64,000 bases of DNA. Source: Globisporangium splendens. Lineage: Eukaryota; Oomycota; Peronosporomycetes; Pythiales; Pythiaceae. A program made the translations under genes and the position numbers. The stretch is from NCBI GenBank assembly GCA_006386115.1, contig VFIW01000044.1, positions 248,001 through 312,000 of the forward strand, in the 5' to 3' direction. Positions 19,946-31,438 of the stretch are shown piece by piece. Numbering within the stretch: position 1 is the first letter of the stretch; each line of letters opens with the position of its first letter. The notes beneath the pieces are model-generated. The model ran no database searches. It had not been told where the DNA came from and was given only the letters and a program-made list of their open reading frames with translations.

Positions 19946-20555
19946 TGTAAGAGGCTATCCGAGACAGCCTCAAACACAGTACGCACGCTTGCGCTTGAGA
20001 GGAAGACTTGAGAGGAACTTGGCAAAAATGCAACTGAATTGAAATGAGCTTATGGTTCCTAACACTACATATAAAACACCACTAGGACTCCTAGAGGTTT
20101 TATGCATAAAACCTAAACATGCAGAAATGAAACCTATGAATCTGACATATAAAACCTTGGGTACACTGAGGTTGAACCTACGGGATCTTCGAGAAGCTTG
20201 AACTTGAAGTACCGCGAAGATTCCCTGTAAAGTGATTGGCTCGCGCCACTCACTCCAGGTGGTAGAGACACGTCCGTCTCATCACCAGTGTTATTTTCCC
20301 CAAGTAGGAACCATCACTCACATGTCTAGAGTACTGTTGTGCGTAATCACGCCGAATCTCGATGATTGCGAGCGACCAACACTCAACTCAGACACAGATT
20401 GCTCTGACGTCAGACGATGACGTCACCTGTGCATGTGGGGATCACTTTTATGTGCTTCACCCAATATCTTCGCACCGGCAATGCATTTCCACAAGGTGGT
20501 GTGTGACACACGCAAAGAGCCACCTTGCATGTAATGGCAGCCTTAGCCCATTACA
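19946..20555 (-). repeat. B-type 5' LTR (right copy)
   Basis: 610 bp, near-identical in inverted orientation to 9538-10145, with two CRE sites TGACGTCA at 20405-20412 and 20418-20425 and the terminal inverted repeat at 20530-20555. The candidate primer site is at 19943-19928 on minus. The bases outside (taatc) do not match those outside the left copy (gcaca), as expected for two separate insertions. Confidence 0.88.
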
Positions 20556-20852
20556 TAATCTTTGAGTCGGAGGAATGTGATTCCTCCGAGCTTACTCTCG
20601 CTAGCTCACGGGCGACATGCGATCGAACAAAGTTGCTCGACGCACCCGTGTCTAGCAGTCCCCGTAGAGGGGTCGTAAATCCCTCTACGGTTATCTCAAA
20701 TTGGATGAGTCGAGAGATCGACTCATCCGCAGTCGTGGTTGTCCAGCAGCGTGCGTCATGCAGGCTGGGACTTGCGCCTTGTGCACCACGATCGCACCGG
20801 ATGCATATTCGCCGGTAGAGCGCCCCGCGTCTACTGGTGGTTGTCGTTTTTT
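20556..20852 (-). pseudogene. Element A protease, N-terminal fragment
   Basis: Read on minus, this contains the aspartic protease active site GLLDTGASSNFVRSHVAREL and is then cut off at 20556 by the B-type LTR. It follows gag A in a different frame, as usual for Gypsy elements. Everything from here to the integrase at 9537 is missing from element A. Confidence 0.75.
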
Positions 20853-21902
20853 TTACTCTTCGCGCTCATTGCGCGAAGGAGCCGTTCGAGACGTTTCTCG
20901 AACGCGAGGAGCGGGCTGCGCCGCTCGGCATTCGTAAGAGAAGTGACCCAGTTTCTGGCAGCGGTGGCAACGCTGCTTGCGTTTGTCGACGGTTTTCTTT
21001 CGAACCGTCGAGGTTTCGACCAATGAGAGATCCATTGGTTCCGCTCCGTTATTACGCGGAGAGGGCTTCACGTGCCAGAATTGTGCGGCGCGGTGGGGGT
21101 TCGCGTGAAGCCGTGCTTGCTTCGCACTGAAGTCATCTTGCAACGCCAGAGCGATTGCTTGCTCTAGCGTTTCCGGGTATTCCCGGAATAGGCAGGTCTT
21201 GGCGGGACCGTCCGTCAAGCCTTTCATGAACGTGGCGACTTGCGTCGCCATGTCGATCGGCTCTGACACGATACTTGATACCAAGTATCGAGCATGTTGG
21301 ATATACGCGTGAAGGTCGCGTCTATCCTGTCAGATCTCAAGGAATTCCGTGCGAGTACGGAATTCCGACTTTGGTGGCTCAAAAGCGGCTCGAATGTCGC
21401 TTTTGAATTCCGCAAGCGTGCGGAAGCAGTGGTGGTCGGCCATTCGTCGACCGAATGCCCGGCTCTTTGCTCTCCCAGCGAGCTTGGACATCGCGAAATC
21501 GAGCTGTTGCTCTGGGTCATGGATTTGCCCAGAGCGAATGGCGGCGTCGATTTCAACGAACCATCGGAGGAGAGGCTCCTTGTCTCCTCCGCCATGCTTC
21601 ACGACATCAAGCTTTACAGCTTTCTGTCGTGGGGGTTGTACCTGCTCAGTAACTGCGCGGGTTGCTTCTCTTCCACGCTCCTCTGCCTCCCTCCGCAGGA
21701 ACCCTATCGCCGTGAGGCGATGCTGCTCCGGCGGGCAGGTAGCGAGGATGGCGAAGATGGCCTTTTCGCCAACGACCTTCCCCAGTCGTTGCAGGGCACT
21801 CCACTCGAGGTCACTCAAGTGGAGACAATCATCCCGCGTGATTGTCGGACTCGCGGTTGACGCGGGATCGACCCCCAACATGGTTTCTTCGTCAGCATTC
21901 AT
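20853..21902 (-). pseudogene. Gag of element A, one in-frame stop
   Basis: The ATG is at 21902-21900, shortly inside the LTR. The 350-codon frame holds the Gag core (LLRWFVEIDAAIRSGQIHDP, WAFG-like SRAFGRRMADHHCF) and a CCHC knuckle CHRCQKLGHFSYEC. A single TGA at 21332-21330 replaces the Arg found at this place in the B-type Gag (EFLELRQSR), a CGA to TGA change. Otherwise the protein is intact. The ORF is open beyond the ATG into the LTR, which is not meaningful. Confidence 0.85.
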
Positions 21903-21934
21903 TGCTGACGTTTCTCGCTCTGTGGTTGGACGGA

Positions 21935-21950
21935 CCACAAAGTTCTGCCA
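21935..21950 (-). promoter_or_regulatory. Candidate primer-binding site of element A
   Basis: On minus, TGGCAGAACTTTGTGG starts two bases after the 5' LTR. Position and leading TGG fit a tRNA primer site; the tRNA is not identified. Confidence 0.4.
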
Positions 21951-21952
21951 GG

Positions 21953-22346
21953 TGTAACGGGGTAGCCCGTTGTACGGCGTACACGTGCGTTGAGGAAGCG
22001 CAGGTGAGAGGAAGGGCGCAGCGGTAACGCTGTGCCCAAAAGAAGGAAGGGAGCTTTGCGTGATAACGTGCAAAAAGAGAAGTGAATTGAAATCTGAAGG
22101 TTTGAAATGCAAATCGGATGGGTTGTTCCTACGGCGTCTTCGATTGGTAGATAGTCGGGTGTCCAATCCGACTGTCATCCAATGAGATTAAACTTTAATA
22201 GAATGTTCTTATTGACTAAAAATGCAACTGGCTACATAGAGTGTTGATGGGTTAACGAGTGGGTTTGTAGAGAGTGGTAGAACCTGTGTGGGTATGACCC
22301 ACACTCTTTGCACCCAAGAACCCATGTAATGGTAAGTCCCATTACA
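21953..22346 (-). repeat. Element A 5' LTR
   Basis: 394 bp, about 98 percent identical by eye to 6250-6643, with the same terminal inverted repeat at 22325-22346. It is followed by gtcct, the probable target-site duplication. Confidence 0.9.
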
Positions 22347-23204
22347 GTCCTGGTGAAGCAGGATCCATCGACGAGAGTAAACGACGAGAAATCTAAGAAT
22401 TACTCAGGATTCCTCCGTGACAGTCTTTGACACCATCAATCATGATAGAAAAACTTGTGTTCCAAATGCACCTTCATCAACAAACTCTCATCGCAACAAT
22501 GAGGCTTGTTGTTGCCGCGAGAATGGACTGTTGAAATGTAGGGCAAAACAGATATACTGCCTCTATCGATTAAGTTTAACGCGGCGGGAACTTGGACATG
22601 GAGCAGGTTTTTGTTGTCTGTTTTTTCTTTCGGCTCTAAAGAAACCAGCCTCGGAAAAACCAGCTAGATTTCTAGTTGAGCATCGCTGTCAGGAGCTACT
22701 AAGTGCACGAGGATACGAAATCTATGAGGCTGCGGAGCTATGGGAGTATGGACGAGAGCTATGGAGCTGTTGAATTGAGAGGTTGTGGCTATGAGTTGAG
22801 AGAGCGATGCAAAATGATCACGAACATCGCACAACTGAAAAGAATGCTGAGTTGTACCTCACGATATCCGAGTGCGCTGGAAAAGACGATCGCGGAGTGC
22901 TCGCGCATGAGAGATACCAGTTGTGCGTGGATCGACTCGCATTTGCGCAAGAGAAACTGGGTACTGGTGGTGCCCCTGGAGGTGGCACGTACGATGTTGC
23001 AAGAGGAATATACGAAAACGATCCTCCTATTGAAGAAAAAGACAACAGCTTTGCGTCACAATCAAAATTCAGCTTGGATTCATTTTTGTGGTGCTAGCTT
23101 GCCGCCAATTTGCATCACGCTTTAAAATATTCGTCACCTGGTAGCCGTGGGTCCGACAAAACGTGTCGTAACTCGCAGGTTCGCGAGCCAATTGCTTCAT
23201 AATG
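22347..23204. other. Intergenic between element A and bZIP gene 3
   Basis: Small ORFs on the plus strand (for example 22807-23097) have no family motif, no paralogue in the window and no supporting context. I see no gene. Confidence 0.45.
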
Positions 23205-24905
23205 TTAGTTCCCAGTGAGCGTGAACACTGGGCCGATGTTTTTGTTCTCCCACTGCAGAAGCCCAATGATCGTGTTCGCCGCGACACGCTGGTCGTGCTC
23301 TGTGTCGCTCTGCAAGTTCGTATCTCCAATCATTCGCACCACGCAGTATTCCTGACCAAACGGGGAGCACTGCTGGATGAACTCGGTGCGTATGCAGGCT
23401 GTCGAGGCCCACGCCTTTGGTTTCCCATTGCTAAAATCCCCCGAGTTCACTGTCCGGAAGCCGGTCATGTACCCGTCGGCTGTTCGCGCGCGGAAACGCA
23501 TGTACGTGGACTTGACGTACGTATTCGTCGCTGGGTCGAGCATTCTCCGCTGGAAAATGTACGTGTCCTCGTTCACGTGCTGCAGCACGCGCATCGTTTG
23601 TCTGGCTGCCTCGGCATCGGGACGGTAACTCTGCATCGCGAGTTCGTTGGTCCACATTTGCTCCATCGCTTGGAACGCCGAGACATGGTAGAACGGCTTC
23701 TCAAACAGGAACAGTAGCACTTGGTCGTGGAAGTGGTGCTGGATCTTCCAGCCAAAGTAGTTGGGCTGCCCACGACCAATCTGCGCTGTGTGTTTCGTGA
23801 TTGACTGGTGGATAGCGTTCATGTGGATATGCGTGTCGCGAATCCGCGTCCAGCATTCCTCCGTTGTCATTGGCGCGTAAAAATCGTCGTCCATGAGATC
23901 CGCCACACTCATTCTCTCGATTGTGTCGCGCTACGTATAGAGAAGCATCATTTTGTGGCGTCAGTACCCCATTGCACAACGTTGTTTTGAAATTTTTGCC
24001 ATAGCACAACGTACCAAAGAAGTCGGCGATGACGGTGATGACTGAATGAAATCCCCGAAGTTCCGCTCCAGCGTCTCCTGGAGCTTGTGCTTCTCGTGGA
24101 TCAGCTGCTTGAGGCGGAAATTCTCTTCTTTCAGTCGAGATGAAGCCGAGATGAGCTCCGAGTACTTGGAGTGCGGCCCTGTGCCGAACGACGAGATGTT
24201 CTGCGTGTACGACGTCATGTACGGGAACGTGGTCGCTTTCGGGTCGCTGGGTGCAGAGGTCGTCTTCCTCTCCTCTCGCTGACTCAGTTCACGCTGGTAC
24301 TTGGCTTCCAGCCGCTCCACGGTCTCACGTAATTTCAACATCGTGTCCTACCCACACAAACACCAATAAGCACATTATGAACACAGATCAGTCCGCCCAA
24401 CAGCCCAGCAGCCCAACACAAAGCCTCTCACTTTTTCTTTTTGTCGCGCTTGCCGCATTTGGTCCCGGTTTTTGCGTTTCCGCCGTGACCGCGGGGACAA
24501 CTGCTTGTACGGATCGCCGTCGTCTCCGGGACATTCCTCTTGTCCACTGCTTCGTCCACGTGACGTCGTGCGCTTTTTTTGTTTCAGAGCCGTCGGCGTG
24601 ATCTCTTTCAGCTTGAGCTTGAGCTTCCACGCGCCATGTTCCTGCGTTGGCGTAGAAGCCACTGCCGCCAGTCCAACCCCATCGTCGTCCACAAAGTCCA
24701 CAGCAGCAGCACTGTCATCGGACTCGATGAGGAACACGTCGTGCAGAAACTCCTCCACCTGCGCGTCATCGTCGTCGCAGAACGGCGTCGTGTTGTCGTC
24801 GCTGGTCACGCAGTCCTCGCTGCCTGATCGCGCGCGCCAAGTGCTCGTCGTGGTGGTCGTGGCGCGGGTGTCATTGCTGCGGACAGCGGGCTCCATGAAG
24901 TGCAC
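23205..24905 (-). CDS. bZIP transcription factor 3, three exons
   Basis: Model: exons 24905-24432, 24347-24015 and 23930-23205, all phase 0, introns 84 bp each (GTGAGA...TAG and GTACGT...TAG), giving 510 residues. The acidic N-terminus leads to the basic region RRKRKNRDQMRQARQKEK at 141-158; the first intron falls exactly at its end. Exon 2 encodes the coiled coil (LRETVERLEAKYQREL). Exon 3 encodes the family C-terminal domain with FGWKIQHHF, YMRFRARTADGY and GLLQWENKNIGPVF. The expected role is a nuclear DNA-binding regulator. It faces genes 1 and 2 from the other side of the retroelement nest and has the same orientation as gene 4. Confidence 0.88.
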
Positions 24906-26676
24906 GTGCTTTATTGGGTTTGGTGGTGCTGGTGGGGCTGATGATGGAGAGCGCGTCTGCGCAGCTATTAGTGCCTCGTCCTGTGCACTTGGGAGTCGCC
25001 GCCACGGCCATCAAGAGCATCAAGAGCGTGAGGGAAAAGAATGCGCATCGGAGGGAACATTGAACTGATCCGACCTTGCTGAGACCGTGCAGAAGCCCCG
25101 GACATAAGGATCGATATTGGAAGTCGCATTGGATCGTGTGTATGTAAATATAGGATGAATAATTGGCAGCGACAAATGTATTTGTTGACAATGGTTATCT
25201 AGATATGCAAATCATTCATTTATGCGAGGATATGGGAAAGAGGTTTCTGTGGCAAGCAAGAGACGATTTGCGCGATGGCGATTGGCTAGACGACGCACAC
25301 CCTCCCCACAACGCAACAACACTCGCTTCAGCGATTTGTAACACTGTGCGACATTTCTTTCTGCTCTTTTGGTGTGAGTCAAAGCAGCCGACAATTTAAA
25401 AATGAGGGAGTTGCAACTGCACTTGGATTTGCAATGCCTCCAATGAGGTGGAATCCTCAAGACACACCCTTTCAAATATCTTCAAAGGGGCTCTCTCTTT
25501 CTTCTTCCACCGTTTCGTTGCTTTGCGTCAGGGTGATTGTGTACTTTCTCTTACCATATGGCCCTCTTTAACGACCAGTCCCTTTTATCACTCTAGACTT
25601 GGAACGTACAGTACTCACTGTTTATCGGAGACTATGGATTTTTGATTCAAGGAAACACTCACCACATGCGACATCGAACTCCTGCTCATCTCTTGACTTT
25701 TGTCAAGAGCTTGAAGCTCCCTCCTTCCTCCTCACAGCAATGACGTCAACTAAACAGATCCGTCCGTCCTGACTATTACAGCCTACAATGCAAGTTGAAA
25801 ACACCGCGAAATGCCTTGCTTTTAGGTCGACAGCTACCAAATTGCTCTCGACAATCATTGGTCATGATGGCGGTGCTTCCAATGCCGTTCTCTAGCAATC
25901 GATTGCATTGTCTTGATTCAGTCCGGCTCGTTGCGATTCAAAGTGTACTCATGTCGACTCGGGTTTCTTTGGTCTGCAATGACAGCGTTGCTGACAACAA
26001 GATGCACATGAACCCATTCCTTTGGACGAACCTGGAGTGTAAGAGCGTCCACAGAACGACAGCAAACAACAAGCTCATGCGCCAGACACTCCAGACGTTG
26101 TCAGAGCCAGCGATCCGTGCACTCTACCATCAATTACATCGTGGCCAGGCTAGTTGCCACTGCAACCATAGTGTAAAACTACCACAGAGATTTTCTGGAC
26201 AACCCGCTTGAAATGCCCTTAAGTTTTGCTCTCCACGCAATTTCGATGGGTAGATTGCGGCAGGATCACGTGCCCACCTTGACATCTTGTGGAGCTTGCT
26301 CATCTGTTGCTCTGCCAGAAAACGGACGTCGTTGCGCTTTGTTTTGTCTTGCGGGCATGGAGTCTATGCACTGTCCATAATCAGACCCGTCGCAGAAGAC
26401 AAGAAGATTCAATTGACAATTCGGAAACCAACCATGAGAAAGCCGAGACTGTTCGCTTCATTTGAAGAAAAGGATTCACAACACGCCATTGTTCACTATT
26501 GAGATACTTAACTCTGCTCAACCTTGGAGCTGACTAAACAACCTTGCGGAGCGCATCGCTGGACTCCTGATGCCTAAACGAACTCTCGACAATAGTGCAA
26601 ATAGGCAAACGTGCGACTAAAAGACATAAAAGACATTGATTCTCTTACAAACCAGACACTTGCTGATGATCTCCTC
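24906..26676. other. Intergenic between bZIP genes 3 and 4
   Basis: AT-rich spacer holding the promoter side of gene 3 and the 3' side of gene 4. One perfect CRE palindrome TGACGTCA lies at 25741-25748, about 840 bp upstream of gene 3. No gene is supported. Confidence 0.45.
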
Positions 26677-28528
26677 TCAGCTCTGCGTGGTCGAGTTTGC
26701 CAGGGAGAGCATCGGGCCAACGTTGGCGTTTTCCCATCGCAAGAGTCCCAGGATGGTCTCCAATACATTTTCACGAGCCGATCGTTCGTCCCCGATCGTG
26801 GACTTTCCGATCATCTTAACCTGGCACGCTTCATAGACTTCATCTCCGTATCGCTCGACCACAGAAGTGAATTGCGTCCACATGCACGCTTCGTTGGCCC
26901 AGATGCCATCGAGCCCTTCGTACAAGGATTGCTCCTGCCGCACACTCTGCGTCACGATCGCGTAGCTCCCGTCGTCCTCGTGGAGACGGAACCGCAAGTA
27001 CAGCAGACGCACAAACTCGTCTGTTTTCTCCGGGTCTCGTTTCTCGCGCGCGATTAAATACGTCTCGTCATTGATTTTTTGAATGGTCTGAGAGCAGCAA
27101 CATAATGCTAGTAAAGGCAACACAGCATCCTACACTCAGTGTACACACCATGGACTTACGTGCCAGCGCTGGGACGCCGCCTCGATCGAGTTGCGGTACG
27201 AGACCATATTCATCGCGTTTTTTCAATTCCGCTCCATCACGTCCACGGCGCGTCGGTTCCGGAACGTCTTCGTGAACGAAAAGTAAAAGATCTTGCCTTC
27301 AAACCGATACTGCGTGGACCAGCCGAAGAGATCGCCCACGGGCGTGTTGTCAAAACCCTGGCGCTCAACCTGGGATTTGTCGTTCCGCGAGTTGATGATC
27401 ACGCGCATCGCACGCTCCTCGGTAAAGAATACACCCAACTGGGTCTCCGTAATGGACTCGCGAAAGATCTCATTCAGCATCTCTTCCTGGACCTCTTGCT
27501 CACGCTAAATGCATGAAATAGACAAAGTAAGAAAGCAGCATCATACTTGACATCCTTTAGCTCCTTTGTGCGAAGAGCTACAAAGCTCCACGTAAAATTA
27601 GAGCCGCGCTTGGGTTACGCACCATAAGTTCTCGGAACAGCCCTTCCATGCGGTCTTCCCGCTTGATGCGGTCACCGATCTCTTCGAGAAACTCCAGGTT
27701 CTGCCGCTTCAATGCCTCAGCCTGGTCGCGGGCCTGCTGCAGTCTGTCTTGGAGCTCGGCGATCCGACTGTCACTGTGGCCCGAATTTGTAAACACCGCG
27801 AGCTGGGCATTCACTTTCTCCAAGAGCTCGTTGTGTTTCTCTTCCAGGGCGTGCGCCGTGTCACGCAGACCATCCATATACTCCTACAGCATATGCATAT
27901 ACACAATCAAACTGTGATGGTCCCATTCACTGGCATCTCTTGTAAGCAGCACGGTGTTTCCCACCTTGTCCCGCTGCCGCGCTCGCTGCATGGCTTCGCG
28001 GTTGCGTTTCCGTCGCTGGTCGATCGACGCCTGCTTGCGTTTCGCCACCGTATCGTCCTCTGCTTGTTCATGCTCTCCGTCTTGTCCGTTCCCTGTAGCA
28101 GCACCTGCAGTAGTCTTCTTTTTCACTTGCTTTGGTGTCTCCTTCTTTGTCTTGGCTTTAATGCGCCGCGTGGGACTGATCTCCATGTTCACGCGAATGC
28201 CGTTCTCACTGCAGGGCGAGCTCATCGCCTCACTCGCACTCCGCGCTCTTGTCATATCACCATCGTCATCGTCGTTCTGCATGCTCTCTTTCAGCGTCGA
28301 TGGCTGAGACTTGTCCTCATCCTCGGCATAGAGCAGCTGCGCATCCATAGCCACGTCCAAGTCGAACGCGAGCGGCATCTCCTCCAGCGCGGCGTCGCGG
28401 CGTACAGCGGCCTCCATCTCCATCTGCTTCACCAGCAGCAGCGCCTCTGGAGGTCTCTGAGTCTCTCTCGAAGGTGTCGCTCTGCAGGCGACGGTGCTTC
28501 TTTTTGCACTTTGTCTGCATTTCAGCAC
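26677..28528 (-). pseudogene. bZIP transcription factor 4, four exons, with a nonsense codon
   Basis: Model: exons 28528-27965, 27883-27623, 27504-27160 and 27087-26677, all phase 0, with consensus GT-AG introns of 72-118 bp. The basic region RRKRNREAMQRARQRDK (172-188) ends at the first intron, the same place as in gene 3. The coiled coil is in exon 2 (HALEEKHNELLEKVN, ALKRQNLEFLEEI). The C-terminal domain has FGWSTQYRF, LLYLRFRLHEDDG and GLLRWENANVGP. Codon 369 (27225-27223) is TGA where the three paralogues have Trp. Everything after it is well preserved and the splice sites are intact, so the lesion is recent, a sequencing error, or a read-through site. If real, it removes about 30 percent of the protein. 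The start could also be the Met at codon 36. Confidence 0.8.
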
Positions 28529-30252
28529 CGAGCGCGACTACGCCAACAGCAATGTGGACAGGAACCCTCACATAAAACGTTGACAAGGGGAAAGCGGCGC
28601 GCTGATTGGCTGAAACAGGGTACGAAATGCAGATGGATGCAGCGAAATTAGGAAGCCTGCTGGTTGAACAGCCTGCTTGTTGTAATATATGCAGTCAATA
28701 TACTCCTTATAGAGATGCTATTGTATCAAACTGCATTCTATGTGACTTTACCAATTGATGAAGAGTGAGATGTGCTTGAATTGACAGATGGCTGTAATGA
28801 GAGCGGATCAGATTTGTCGATTGGAGGTCATTCTTTGCAGAGTGGTACAGCAGTGTTTGTATTAGTGGCCTCTCAGTCGTACAGTGACAACTCGTTAAGG
28901 TTGTGCGGGTTGGACGAAAGTACCCTACGGTACGCATTCCGCGTGTCACTGATGGTGGGGTTCTTATCTCAAGGCACAAATGTAAGAGTTTGGGACATTC
29001 CTGTACAGTAGCACACAAGAAAAGACGTTCAACACCATGTCCTCGTTTTCCAAAGGGCATTCATTTTCAGACCAAATGCACAAATCAACATCTGGGTTGC
29101 GTGCCAAAAAGCGTGCAATTATGCACACTGAAGTCCACCAACCTGCATGAACGACCGCGACGTAATGGTGGCAATTGCAACCCGCAGAATCAGCACTGTG
29201 TCTAAAATCGCCTTGTTCAACATTCAGATCATGAGCAACTCCATAACCGGAGAAGAGTATTGCCACATTAACCGATAACCTGTCAAAGCGACTCCACAAT
29301 TCGTTGCCTCTTCAGTAAGCATGTGGACTGCTGCTCACGATCCCTCCAAGTTGACACCGCACGCATCACTCACTCAATCCTCACTGCTGCTGAAGTGCTG
29401 TAACACCACAGTGACACCCTTTCAGTCCAAGTCGCTCATTAGTCAAATGCGCCGTGCCGGTTTCGCATGTGTGCGATGCTGTTGTCGCTTCGTGTGGGTT
29501 TTGCTTGCTTGGCTCGTTCTTCCCGCAATAGGGGTTGTCACAACGGCAGGTGTCCAGACAGGCAAATGGGTTTTGAAAAGCAAGCGATTGCAGACTCTGT
29601 TCTGGGTTGGCAAAGCTGCAAACCCGGAAGGAATTGTTTGTTGTTTTGCTCCTCCCTCTCCATGTCCACACAGAGAGAAGAAACCATCATCTTGTTGGGG
29701 AACGGGCTCAAAGATTAGCTTCCAAGAGAGAGAGAGAGACCCGCGGCCCGGCCCGCGAAGAGGGACAGGGGAGGGAGACGCGTGCGCCACTGCTGTTCGC
29801 CTTGTTGAGAGAAATGGGTCCATTTAAGGACCCATTGTGCGAAATCCTGCTCAAAATATGGTACCTCTCTGTAAGCACAGTGCGCTTTCAACTCGAGTCA
29901 TGGGATGAGATTGCTCCTTGGTGAGAAAGCTACCTATTCGATTGTATGTTTGGTAATCAGGGTCTCTAATTCGAGAGCGTGAGACTCTCTATAGCTACTT
30001 CCCCATCCCCTCACGAGGAACAAGCCAAAAAACGTGGGGTCGAAGGCAGGCTGCCCAAAAAATCATCGAAACCCCCTTCTTTGACTTGGTTTCAGTATCG
30101 AGAGCGCAATTGCGTCAGTGGATGGGCGGGGCGAGATGGTGAGTGAGTACAGCAAGTTTGTGAATTTGGGGCGAGATGACGCGGCGAGCGCGTGGCAGCA
30201 TATGGGAGGGGTGAGCATGCCACTCCTGCCTGCCAGCATCCGATACGGAGAG
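28529..30252. other. Intergenic between bZIP gene 4 and actin
   Basis: Nothing gene-like; a short GA repeat is at about 29728-29741. The part nearest actin holds its promoter. Confidence 0.5.
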
Positions 30253-30269
30253 GCTCATTTTCCTTTTGG
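30253..30269 (+). promoter_or_regulatory. Oomycete initiator of the actin gene
   Basis: GCTCATTTTCCTTTTGG matches the oomycete core promoter (initiator GCTCATTYY followed by a pyrimidine-rich flanking element). It lies 39 bp upstream of the actin ATG, the usual distance, so transcription probably starts in it. Confidence 0.7.
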
Positions 30270-30307
30270 TCCAGTTCGGCTCAAGAAACAAGACAAAGTA
30301 AGACAAG

Positions 30308-31438
30308 ATGGCTGACGAAGACGTGCAAGCTTTGGTGGTGGACAACGGTTCCGGTATGTGCAAGGCCGGGTTCGCGGGTGACGATGCTCCTCGCGCTGTG
30401 TTCCCATCGATCGTGGGTCGCCCGAAGCACTTGGGTATCATGGTCGGCATGGACCAGAAGGATGCGTACGTGGGTGACGAAGCGCAGTCGAAGCGTGGTG
30501 TGCTCACGTTGAAGTACCCAATTGAGCACGGTATCGTTACCAACTGGGACGACATGGAGAAGATCTGGCACCACACCTTCTACAACGAGTTGCGTGTGGC
30601 TCCAGAAGAGCACCCAGTGTTGTTGACGGAAGCGCCATTGAACCCAAAGGCGAACCGTGAACGTATGACCCAGATCATGTTCGAGACGTTCAACGTGCCA
30701 GCCATGTACGTGAACATCCAAGCCGTGCTCTCGTTGTACGCTTCGGGTCGTACCACTGGTTGTGTGCTCGACTCTGGTGATGGTGTGTCGCACACTGTGC
30801 CGATCTACGAAGGTTACGCGCTTCCTCACGCGATTGTCCGTTTGGACTTGGCTGGTCGCGATTTGACGGACTACATGATGAAGATCTTGACCGAGCGTGG
30901 TTACTCGTTCACGACTACGGCTGAGCGTGAAATCGTGCGTGACATCAAGGAGAAGCTGACGTACATTGCTCTGGACTTTGACCAGGAGATGAAGACGGCT
31001 GCGGAGTCGTCGGGTCTTGAGAAGTCGTACGAGCTTCCAGATGGCAATGTGATCGTGATCGGCAACGAGCGTTTCCGTACCCCAGAAGTGCTGTTCCAGC
31101 CTTCGTTGATCGGTAAGGAAGCTTCGGGTATCCACGACTGCACTTTCCAGACGATCATGAAGTGTGATGTCGATATCCGTAAGGACTTGTACTGCAACAT
31201 CGTGCTGTCGGGTGGTACCACCATGTACCCAGGTATCGGTGAGCGTATGACGAAGGAGTTGACTGCGTTGGCTCCATCGACGATGAAGATCAAGGTTGTT
31301 GCGCCACCAGAGCGTAAGTACTCTGTGTGGATCGGTGGTTCGATTTTGTCGTCGTTGTCGACGTTCCAGCAGATGTGGATCTCGAAGGCGGAGTACGATG
31401 AGTCGGGTCCTTCGATTGTCCACCGCAAGTGCTTCTAA
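30308..31438 (+). CDS. Actin
   Basis: 376 residues, intronless, the normal length. It is recognisable throughout: [20 protein letters not shown] near the N-terminus (nucleotide-binding phosphate loop), the [14 protein letters not shown] segment, [12 protein letters not shown] (second phosphate loop) and the C-terminus PSIVHRKCF. It polymerises into cytoskeletal filaments. It has its own initiator upstream. Codon use is strongly biased toward G- or C-ending codons plus TCG and TTG, as expected for a highly expressed gene. A truncated second actin copy is found at 45652-45860. Confidence 0.98.

Larger units (their letters stand above)
12907..20555 (-). mobile_element. Recombinant Ty3/Gypsy chromovirus (C-type 3' half, B-type 5' half)
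   Basis: It reads 5' LTR (20555-19946), gag, protease, RT, RNase H, integrase with chromodomain, and 3' LTR (13557-12907) on the minus strand. The 5' LTR is almost identical to the B1 LTR, whereas the 3' LTR is 651 bp long and clearly diverged from both. LTRs are copied from one template at insertion, so two such different LTRs on otherwise recent-looking coding sequence are best explained by recombination between two elements in the same orientation. Defects: protease active-site Asp replaced by Gly, a 2-base loss at about 18390, TGA at 17038-17036, and a frameshift at about 16870. Confidence 0.75.
6250..22346 (-). mobile_element. Outer Ty3/Gypsy LTR retrotransposon A, with nested insertions and an internal deletion
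   Basis: The element is bounded by two 394-bp direct LTRs that begin TG and end CA and differ at only about six positions. It is flanked by a near-perfect 5-bp duplication (gtccc/gtcct), so this is a single and fairly recent insertion. The coding strand is minus: gag at 21902-20853, the start of protease (about 20790-20556), and integrase at 9537-8320. The rest of protease and all of RT and RNase H are absent; in their place sit B-family and C-family elements (9538-20555). An extra ORF on the opposite strand (6780-8399) fills the space between integrase and the 3' LTR. The integrase is about two-thirds identical by eye to that of the inner element, so A and B/C are sister families. It separates two pairs of bZIP genes. 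Confidence 0.88.

Noticed and set aside
9538..20555. Reading the whole inverted structure as one foldback DNA transposon
   Set aside because: The ends are bona fide LTRs with gag and pol in the right order, flanking bases do not form a duplication, and the centre contains an LTR and a full pol of another subfamily.
22417..23125. Several ORFs of 90-140 codons between element A and bZIP gene 3
   Set aside because: Overlap one another in different frames, no motif and no paralogue in the window.
29321..29924. ORFs of 105-168 codons upstream of actin
   Set aside because: AT/GA-rich promoter-proximal DNA, overlapping frames, no conserved signature.
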